This document shows, piece after piece, positions 15,362-19,674 of a DNA stretch of 19,674 bases. This stretch comes from a bacterium (GTDB taxonomy: Bacteria > Oederibacteriota > Muellerivitia > Muellerivitales > Muellerivitaceae), in contig JAICXI010000003.1 of the NCBI GenBank assembly GCA_025980505.1, positions 1-19,674 of the forward strand. Reading direction: 5' to 3'. The position numbers and the translations under genes are program-made. The stretch's first letter is position 1, and every line of letters begins with the position of its first letter. A model generated the notes under the pieces. That model had not been told where the DNA came from. It saw nothing but the letters and a program-made list of their open reading frames with translations, and made no database searches.

Positions 15362-16446
15362 CGGCGCCCCGGCTTGCGGCGGCGGGTTCCGTCGCCCAGG
15401 AAAATGCGGAAAGGATTTTCCCGGGTCTTTTTCTTGCCGTCAACCATCGGAATGCTGGCCACCATCACGGTAAAGAGGAGCACGAGGAAAAAAAAGAGGG
15501 CCGTGAAAATCGCGGCCCTTTTCTCCGAAAGACGGACCAGGATTCCCGCGCAAACCGAAAGAAGGGCCGCCAGGGCCCACAACGAATGCACGGTTTGTTT
15601 GACCGTCAGGCCCAGGGCCCTCAGGCGCAGGGCCAGGTGGTCGTTGGACCCGCGGAACATGGACCTGCCTTGGAGGAACCTCAGCGCCATGACCAGCGCG
15701 GTGTCGTAAAGGGGCACGCCCAGGATGAAAAGGGGCGCGCAAAGGGCCATCACGTTGACCTGGGTATAGCCGTGGCCCATGGCGATGCCCGCAAGCACGA
15801 AACCCAGGAAAAGGGCTCCCGAATCGCCCATGTAGATGCGGGCGGGCTGGTAGTTGTAGGGAAGGAACCCCAGGACGCTGCCTCCCAGGGCCGCGGCCGT
15901 CAGGGGGACGTAGCTTTGGGCGCCCAAGAAAGGCACCCCGACGAACCCCAGGCAGGCGATCACCGCGACTCCGCCGGCCAGGCCGTCCATGATGTCGATC
16001 AAGTTGATGGCGTTGGTGATGGCCACCACCCAGAAAACCGTAAGCACCCAACCCAGGACAAGGTGGCTGGGCAGGAATTCCAGCTTGACGCCGAAGAAGA
16101 TCAACAGGACCGCGGCCAATATTTGAAAGAGGAACTTGACCGCCGGAGACAAGGTGAAGAGATCGTCCGCCAATCCCAGGATGGCCACTACCGTTCCTCC
16201 CGCCAAAATCGCCAGGACCCGCGGGGCGTCGGGTGGCGGGGTCAAGATCAAGGCACCCAATACCCCCAAAAGGAAGGAAAAATAAATGGCCAATCCCCCC
16301 AGGTAAGGCACAGGCGCGGTGTGTTTTTTAAGCTGGCCGAGCGGGGTATCCATGAACTGGGAACGGAGGGCGATCTTGCGGAAAAGGGGGGTTAAACCCA
16401 GGGAAAGGGCGAAAGTAACCAGGAAAGTGATCCAGTGGGCGTCCAG
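15358..16446 (-). CDS. WecA/MraY-family polyprenyl-phosphate sugar-1-phosphate transferase (probable CTG start)
   Basis: This multi-pass membrane enzyme should transfer a sugar-1-phosphate from a UDP-sugar to undecaprenyl phosphate, the first step of a surface glycan. Motifs appear in order: 'KKHTAPVPYLGG', 'GLADDLFTL' (Asp94-Asp95), 'ITNAINLIDIMDGLAGG' (143-159), 'YMGDSGALFLG' (Asp208) and 'RGSNDHLALRL' (265-275). The first ATG is at 16353, but the reading frame continues upstream without a stop as 'DAHWITFLVTFALSLGLTPL' then 'FRKIALRSQF'. This is precisely the first transmembrane helix and basic loop expected in the family. In that extension no ATG, GTG or TTG occurs. CTG 16446 has GGAGGA five bases upstream (16457-16452) and is taken as start, giving 362 residues. 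The stop overlaps the FAD gene (ATGA). Confidence 0.82.
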   Translation of the reverse strand: MDAHWITFLVTFALSLGLTPLFRKIALRSQFMDTPLGQLKKHTAPVPYLGGLAIYFSFLLGVLGALILTPPPDAPRVLAILAGGTVVAILGLADDLFTLSPAVKFLFQILAAVLLIFFGVKLEFLPSHLVLGWVLTVFWVVAITNAINLIDIMDGLAGGVAVIACLGFVGVPFLGAQSYVPLTAAALGGSVLGFLPYNYQPARIYMGDSGALFLGFVLAGIAMGHGYTQVNVMALCAPLFILGVPLYDTALVMALRFLQGRSMFRGSNDHLALRLRALGLTVKQTVHSLWALAALLSVCAGILVRLSEKRAAIFTALFFFLVLLFTVMVASIPMVDGKKKTRENPFRIFLGDGTRRRKPGRR

Positions 16447-16451
16447 GGGTG

Positions 16452-16457
16452 TCCTCC
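16452..16457 (-). promoter_or_regulatory. Ribosome binding site deciding a CTG start
   Basis: GGAGGA on the minus strand lies five bases before CTG 16446-16444 of the WecA-like gene. It is the only strong Shine-Dalgarno sequence in the region. It supports initiation at CTG rather than at ATG 16353, which would delete the first membrane helix. Confidence 0.6.
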
Positions 16458-16609
16458 AAGGCAGCTAGGCCTCAGGTACCAAGCCATTGGAGGTCGGAAT
16501 CTTCCCTGACAACCGACCGCTGACAGCCGATACCTGCCTTTCAGGCAATATAACACAGGAAACCAGGGCTCAGCGGACGCAAACATTTAAGGGAATTCTG
16601 AAAAAGGGC

Positions 16610-16641
16610 AAAAAAAAGCCCCGGTGGGTCAAACCGAGGCT
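16610..16641 (-). terminator. Intrinsic terminator of the predicted small RNA
   Basis: Read on the minus strand, AGCCTCGGT (16641-16633), a seven-base loop TTGACCC and ACCGGGGCT (16625-16617) form a nine-pair stem with one U-G wobble. Eight T residues follow (16617-16610). It lies 225 bases beyond the stop of the sigma-54 regulator, so it could also catch read-through from that gene. Confidence 0.85.
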
Positions 16642-16707
16642 CTAGGAGGTGAGTTTTGATAATGATTCGTTTGAAAGCAATCCGATTGTCGTCAGACTGG
16701 CTTCCGT
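16610..16707 (-). ncRNA. Predicted sigma-54-dependent small RNA with exposed anti-Shine-Dalgarno segment
   Basis: A transcript of about 98 nt is bounded by a sigma-54 promoter (TSS estimated near 16707) and a strong intrinsic terminator. The 5' part can fold: GGAAGC (16705-16700) pairs with GCTTTC (16678-16673), and inside it AGTC with GATT and CGA with TCG. A single-stranded A/U-rich linker (16672-16653) follows. Then comes TCACCTCCT (16652-16644), which is complementary to a full Shine-Dalgarno sequence and sits three bases before the terminator stem. This modular build (5' hairpin, open C-rich seed, terminator) is that of trans-acting sRNAs that block ribosome binding sites. No known Rfam family is recognised by eye. 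The rival reading is a 28-codon plus-strand frame whose ribosome site is the complement of the seed. Expression is inferred, not shown. Confidence 0.5.
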
Positions 16708-16717
16708 CTTTAGATAA

Positions 16718-16733
16718 AGCAATGTCTGTGCCA
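16718..16733 (-). promoter_or_regulatory. Sigma-54 (-24/-12) promoter
   Basis: On the minus strand the sequence TGGCACAGACATTGCT matches the sigma-54 consensus TGGCACG-N4-TTGCW at all positions but the seventh. The invariant GG (16732-16731) and GC (16720-16719) are separated by exactly ten bases, as required. The bases after it (TTTA) also fit. It reads toward the predicted small RNA and lies about 150 bases downstream of a gene encoding a sigma-54 activator. Confidence 0.75.
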
Positions 16734-16805
16734 TTCTTTTAGCAATTTTCAGGTTCAAAAAACCCTTTGTTTTAAACAATTTTATAATTGGGGCCTTTTG
16801 TAAAT

Positions 16806-16822
16806 TGTAAAAATTACTTACA
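16806..16822. promoter_or_regulatory. Enhancer-type palindrome, proximal copy
   Basis: TGTAAAAA-T-TACTTACA is an imperfect version (6 of 8 in the left half) of the perfect palindrome 29 bp away. Both are followed by TTTC. Its centre is about 107 bp upstream of the estimated TSS of the small RNA, within the usual range for upstream activator sequences of sigma-54 promoters. Confidence 0.55.
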
Positions 16823-16834
16823 TTTCAAATTGAG

Positions 16835-16851
16835 TGTAAGTATTACTTACA
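16835..16851. promoter_or_regulatory. Enhancer-type palindrome, distal perfect copy
   Basis: TGTAAGTATTACTTACA is a perfect 8+1+8 palindrome of 17 bp, the size bound by dimers with Fis-type helix-turn-helix domains (for example NtrC sites). It begins 16 bp after the end of the sigma-54 regulator gene and is centred about 136 bp upstream of the estimated small-RNA start. Confidence 0.6.
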
Positions 16852-16866
16852 TTTCTGTCATCTTTT

Positions 16867-18738
16867 CTATTCTACACCTATCCCATATTTCCTAATTTTT
16901 TGGTAAAGGGTGGGACGGCTGATGCCAAGCCGGGACGCCGCTTTTCGTTTGTTGAAATTGGATTCCCTTAAAACACGCAGGATCATCTCCTTTTCCACGG
17001 CTTGAAGCACGCTGGAAGGCGGCAAGGCGGCCGCGGAAGCCGATACCCCCGCGCCCGCCAATTCCGGCGGCAGATGTTCGGGTTTGATGAGGATATCATC
17101 GTTCAACGTCACGATCCGTTCCATGATGTTCTCCAACTCCCGCACGTTACCGGGCCAGGGGTATTGTTGGAACAGGCGGAGGGCTTCCGCCGTAACACCC
17201 TGGAAGCGGGTGGGCCTCCGGGCCTTCAGCCGCTCCAGGAAGTATTTAACCAGGACGGCCAGGTCCCCTTCCCTTTCGCGCAAAGGCGGCATTTCAACGG
17301 CGATCACGTTCAAGCGGTAAAAAAGGTCCTCCCGGAACTTCCCTTCCTGCACGGCCTTTTTCAGGTCGCGGTTGGTGGCGGCGATGACCCGGATATCCAC
17401 CTTGACGGTCTCCGTCCCTCCCACCCTCTCAAATTCCCGTTCCTGCAGCACCCTCAGGAGTTTGACCTGTGTGGCCATGGAAATCTCACCGATCTCGTCC
17501 AGGAACACCGTCCCCTTGTCGGCCGCCTCGAATTTTCCGATTTTCCGGGCGATGGCGCCTGTGAAGGACCCCTTCTCATGGCCGAAAAGCTCGCTTTCCA
17601 GGAGGGATTCGCTCAAGGCCGAGCAAGCGATGGGCACGAAGGGGCCGTCATGGCGCCCCGATTGCCGGTGGATCGAGCGGGCCACCAGTTCCTTGCCCGT
17701 GCCGTTTTCCCCCAGCACCAGCACCGTGGCGTCGCTGGCGGCCGCCCGCTTGATCAAATCGTGGATCCTTTGCATGGCGGGGCTGGCGCCCACCATCCGG
17801 GTTTCCCCCGCCGGCCGGCCCTTCTCCGCCGCGGCCGCCGAAACCATGGACTTGGAAAGGGAAAAAAGGATGGAGGCCGCGTCCTTGGAGGATTTGACGA
17901 ATTCCTCATAGTCCCGCTTCATGCGGCCGGTCAATCCCTCATGGTAATAAACCTGGCCCAGGTTGTAGACGGCATTCACGTGGTCCGGGTTTTGCTTGAG
18001 GACCGACTTGAACTCGGCCACCGCCTTTTCCAGCTCGCCTTTTTTGAAATAACAAACGCCCAAGTCGTTCTGGATATTGAGTTGATCCTCGCCTTCCGGC
18101 ACCACCTTCAAGGCCCGTTTATAAACCTGGATGGCCTCTTCAAAACGCTCCAGGGCCATCAGGCAGTCCCCCTGGCTTCCCAAGGCCAGGATGTTTTTGG
18201 GATTGATGCCAAGGACCAATTGGTATTGTTCCATGGCCTTTTCCAGTTCACCCCGCTCCTTGAAAAGCATTCCCAGGTTCAAGCGGCACTGGAAGGTCAG
18301 GCTTTCCGCCGTGTGGAAAAGCCCGAGGTAATAGCTGCCCGGCACCAGCGGATGGATGTGATGCAGGGTTTCCAGGAGGGAAAACATGGCGTCATTAACG
18401 TGGCCCCGCTGCAAGTGGATGATGCCGGTGTTGAAATGGACGTCCAAAAGGTTGGGATGGATCCGGAGGGCTTTCTCGTAATAATCCAGGGCCGTGTTGA
18501 AGTCCTGCAGGTGGAAAGCCGCATGGCCCACGTCCCTCAGGGCGAAGGCGCTCAAGGGTTGCTTTTGGGCCACCGATTTAAACAACTTCAGGGCCCGGTC
18601 GTATTCGCCTTGTTCAAACGCCTCGATGCCTTCCTCCGCGGCCCTTTCCAAGGGCTCATGGGCGGCGCCGCATACCGGGCAAAAGCGGTGCTCCGATTCC
18701 AGGGGGTTCCCGCATTCGCGGCATGAAAAGGCGGTCAT
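16867..18738 (-). CDS. Sigma-54-dependent transcriptional activator with zinc-ribbon and TPR input domain
   Basis: The 623-residue enhancer-binding protein starts at ATG 18738 behind GAGG. Residues 6-23 form a zinc ribbon (Cys6, 9, 20, 23: CRECG...FCPVCG). Residues 33-280 are about six TPR units. The AAA+ domain (about 315-555) has Walker A GENGTGKE (343-350), loop 1 EKGSFTGA (388-395), Walker B GTVFLDE (409-415) and 'REDLFYRLNV' (469-478) with the arginine fingers. The sigma-54-contacting loop reads GSFTGA instead of GAFTGA, an uncommon but conservative change. A Fis-type helix-turn-helix (583-618, 'NFNKRKAASRLGISRPTLYQKIRKYG') ends the protein. It lacks receiver, GAF or PAS domains, so the signal probably comes through the TPRs. 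The gene follows a small membrane TPR gene by three bases and precedes a sigma-54 promoter with two palindromes. Confidence 0.93.
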   Translation of the reverse strand: MTAFSCRECGNPLESEHRFCPVCGAAHEPLERAAEEGIEAFEQGEYDRALKLFKSVAQKQPLSAFALRDVGHAAFHLQDFNTALDYYEKALRIHPNLLDVHFNTGIIHLQRGHVNDAMFSLLETLHHIHPLVPGSYYLGLFHTAESLTFQCRLNLGMLFKERGELEKAMEQYQLVLGINPKNILALGSQGDCLMALERFEEAIQVYKRALKVVPEGEDQLNIQNDLGVCYFKKGELEKAVAEFKSVLKQNPDHVNAVYNLGQVYYHEGLTGRMKRDYEEFVKSSKDAASILFSLSKSMVSAAAAEKGRPAGETRMVGASPAMQRIHDLIKRAAASDATVLVLGENGTGKELVARSIHRQSGRHDGPFVPIACSALSESLLESELFGHEKGSFTGAIARKIGKFEAADKGTVFLDEIGEISMATQVKLLRVLQEREFERVGGTETVKVDIRVIAATNRDLKKAVQEGKFREDLFYRLNVIAVEMPPLREREGDLAVLVKYFLERLKARRPTRFQGVTAEALRLFQQYPWPGNVRELENIMERIVTLNDDILIKPEHLPPELAGAGVSASAAALPPSSVLQAVEKEMILRVLRESNFNKRKAASRLGISRPTLYQKIRKYGIGVE

Positions 18739-18741
18739 GGC

Positions 18742-19140
18742 TTAACCTCGCTGCGGCCGGGGCTTATTGGAGTTCTTGGGGGACGGGCCCCCTTGCGCCT
18801 TGGTCAAATTCCGGATTTGAAGGGTGGCCAATTTTCCCGCCTGGGGCAGGTCCGCAAATTCCTTTTCCAGTTTCCGGTACCAGTGAAGGGCCTCCCGTGC
18901 CTGTCCTGCTTTTTCCATCTTGTAGCCCTTGCGGAACTCCTTTTCAAAGGCGATGAAGCGATCCTGGTCGATGCGGGAAAGGCGGGTGGTCCAAAGGTGG
19001 GCGAACTCGGTCAAGGCAGCCATGGTCATGAGGTAAATGAAGTAAGGAGGAAAGGCGTATGCGGCCAGCAGGGCGATGATGGTAAGGCCGCCCCAATCTT
19101 CCTTTTTCAACATGGTTTTCGGGTTGGGTTGTTCTTCCAA
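18742..19140 (-). CDS. Small membrane protein with TPR-like tail
   Basis: The 132-residue protein is read from TTG 19140, which has GGGAGA five bases upstream; the next in-frame ATG (19113) has no ribosome site. After a short polar start, residues 17-48 ('GGLTIIALLAAYAFPPYFIYLMTMAALTEFAHLW') are strongly hydrophobic, one long or two short membrane helices. The following part 'FRKGYKMEKAGQAREALHWYRKLEKEF' (68-94) is a TPR-like helix pair. The last 25 residues are Lys/Arg/Pro/Ser-rich and probably disordered. The gene stops three bases before the ATG of the sigma-54 activator, so both are one transcript. A membrane-bound TPR partner controlling a TPR-containing activator (as PspA or PspBC-type partners do in another system) is an attractive but untested idea. 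The family is not recognised. Confidence 0.7.
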   Translation of the reverse strand: MEEQPNPKTMLKKEDWGGLTIIALLAAYAFPPYFIYLMTMAALTEFAHLWTTRLSRIDQDRFIAFEKEFRKGYKMEKAGQAREALHWYRKLEKEFADLPQAGKLATLQIRNLTKAQGGPSPKNSNKPRPQRG

Positions 19141-19145
19141 GGGTA

Positions 19146-19151
19146 TCTCCC
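19146..19151 (-). promoter_or_regulatory. Ribosome binding site supporting a TTG start
   Basis: GGGAGA on the minus strand lies five bases before TTG 19140-19138 of the small membrane protein gene. The alternative ATG at 19113 lacks any purine-rich site, so the TTG is preferred. Confidence 0.55.
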
Positions 19152-19173
19152 GGGAAAGTCTGGGGCCTACCTG

Positions 19174-19213
19174 CGTCCTTTGAAGGCGTAAAGAAATTTT
19201 ACACCTTTGGACG
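19174..19213. repeat. Imperfect hairpin in the leader of the membrane-TPR/sigma-54-activator operon
   Basis: CGTCC-TTTG-AAGGCGTAAA (19174-19193) faces TTTACACCTT-TGGACG (19198-19213), giving about 15 pairs with one mismatch and a small loop. It abuts the pnp terminator and ends 34 bases before the next start codon. It shares the decamer GGCGTAAAGA with 13434-13443. It may be a leader structure or a dispersed repeat. Confidence 0.45.
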
Positions 19214-19247
19214 AAAAAAAAGCCCTGGTTTTTTTAAACCAGGGCTT
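19214..19247 (-). terminator. Intrinsic terminator of pnp
   Basis: On the minus strand AAGCCCTGGTTT (19247-19236), a four-base loop AAAA and AAACCAGGGCTT (19231-19220) form a perfect 12-pair stem followed by eight T residues (19221-19214). It lies 23 bases after the pnp stop codon and separates pnp from the downstream regulator operon. Confidence 0.93.
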
Positions 19248-19270
19248 CCAAAATCAGCTGACAGCGGCTT

Positions 19271-19674
19271 TTATTTCCGGTAATCCTCGATCTTCAGATC
19301 CAGCGCGTCCTTGCGGGAAAGCTTGATTTTCTTGGTCTTGGGATCGATGCCGATACACTTGACCAATAGTTCGTCGCCTTCCTTGAGGACATCCTCCACC
19401 CGTTCCACGCGGCGGCGATCCAGCTGGGAGATATGCACCAACCCGTCGGTTCCGGGCAGGATTTCCACGAAAGCTCCGAAATCCATGATTTTTTTGACCG
19501 TCCCGAAGTAGATCTTGCCTTCCTCGGCTTCGGCCATGAGCCCGTTGATGAAATTCTGGGCCGCTTCGATGTCCTTCCCGTTGGCGGAAGCGATATTCAC
19601 CGTTCCGTCGTCCTCCACGTTGACCTCCACCTTGAAGTCTTCCTGGATCTTCTTGATGGTGGCTCCACCCTTGC
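19271..19674 (-). CDS. pnp: Polyribonucleotide nucleotidyltransferase, C-terminal part (5' end outside window)
   Basis: Only the last 134 codons are present. At the right edge the frame reads 'KGGATIKKIQEDFKVEVNVE' and continues 'DDGTVNIAS', the KH RNA-binding domain of PNPase (compare G-x-GG-x-x-I-x-x-I and the conserved DDGTV-I). Then comes an S1 domain, 'GKIYFGTVKKIMDFGAFVEI', 'GTDGLVHISQLDRRRVERVE' and 'IKLSRKDAL', ending in a short tail LKIEDYRK. The tail lacks the acidic RNase E-binding extension of gamma-proteobacteria. PNPase degrades RNA 3' to 5' by phosphorolysis. The DGLVHISQ and KIKLSRKD segments with the KH domain distinguish it from ribosomal protein S1. The gene ends at TAA 19273-19271 with a strong terminator after it. 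Confidence 0.95.
   Translation of the reverse strand, partial: KGGATIKKIQEDFKVEVNVEDDGTVNIASANGKDIEAAQNFINGLMAEAEEGKIYFGTVKKIMDFGAFVEILPGTDGLVHISQLDRRRVERVEDVLKEGDELLVKCIGIDPKTKKIKLSRKDALDLKIEDYRK

Larger units (their letters stand above)
16447..16866. other. AT-rich intergenic region between the sigma-54 regulator and the WecA-like gene
   Basis: The 420 bases contain, from right to left on the minus strand: two 17-bp palindromes, a sigma-54 promoter, a predicted small RNA with its terminator (separate entries), then the leader of the WecA-like gene. In that leader TATATT (minus, 16552-16547) is a possible -10 box. TGCCT-GAA-AGGCA (16547-16535) makes a short hairpin just after it, and CTGTCAGCGGTCGGTTGTCA (about 16528-16508) is a short repetitive word. 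A matching -35 box is not evident. Confidence 0.5.

Noticed and set aside
16656..16742. Plus-strand 28-codon frame (TTG 16656 or ATG 16662) behind AGGAGGTGAG
   Set aside because: The ribosome site is excellent, but no plus-strand promoter is visible. The upstream hairpin has its T-tract on the minus strand, and the same bases are explained by the sigma-54 small RNA. Kept as the main rival reading, not annotated.
17002..18726. 574-codon plus-strand frame opposite the sigma-54 activator
   Set aside because: Antisense shadow of a gene with unambiguous AAA+ and helix-turn-helix motifs.
1..19674. CRISPR array, tRNA or rRNA genes
   Set aside because: No regularly spaced repeats, no cloverleaf with a CCA-adjacent acceptor and no rRNA-like sequence were seen; the anti-SD-like TCACCTCCT at 16644-16652 is isolated and not the end of a 16S gene.

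Overview
The window comes from a GC-rich, two-membrane (diderm) bacterium. Evidence for an outer membrane is a secreted beta-barrel protein ending in Phe. There are also several exported or TPR proteins, a methylerythritol-phosphate pathway gene (ispE) and a sigma-54 activator. There is no rRNA or other marker for a firm taxonomic call; the mix of divergent genes suggests a poorly sampled lineage (inference).

Layout. 1-1361 is an AT-richer accessory stretch: the tail of a probable transposase, a secreted PrcB-like protein, and a short remnant of a REP-associated (Y1) transposase. 1362-9123 on the plus strand is a respiratory electron-transfer cluster: a long acyl-CoA dehydrogenase, an ETF:quinone oxidoreductase fused to a ferredoxin domain, ETF beta and ETF alpha. 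A TPR/outer-membrane barrel protein and a 60-residue protein follow. Electrons would flow acyl-CoA -> dehydrogenase -> ETF -> ETF:QO -> quinone. A small unknown gene (9356-9640) then converges on the next block, and the two stop codons share one TTAA.

9637-16446 on the minus strand reads, in transcription order: a WecA/MraY-like glycan-lipid transferase, an FAD-dependent UGM/protoporphyrinogen-oxidase-like protein, a cyclic-nucleotide-binding domain protein, a large exported TPR protein, ispE and a membrane-anchored alpha/beta hydrolase. Overlapping start and stop codons link wecA-like/FAD and TPR/ispE. The WecA-like gene appears to begin at a CTG codon.

16610-19140 is the most interesting part. 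A small membrane TPR gene and a sigma-54 enhancer-binding protein with an unusual zinc-ribbon/TPR input region are followed by an AT-rich gap. That gap contains two 17-bp palindromes, a near-consensus -24/-12 promoter with exact spacing, and about 98 nt ending in a strong intrinsic terminator. The predicted RNA has a 5' hairpin and an exposed UCACCUCCU (anti-Shine-Dalgarno) segment. I read this as a self-contained system: activator, enhancers, sigma-54 promoter and small regulatory RNA. The window ends in the 3' part of pnp with its terminator.
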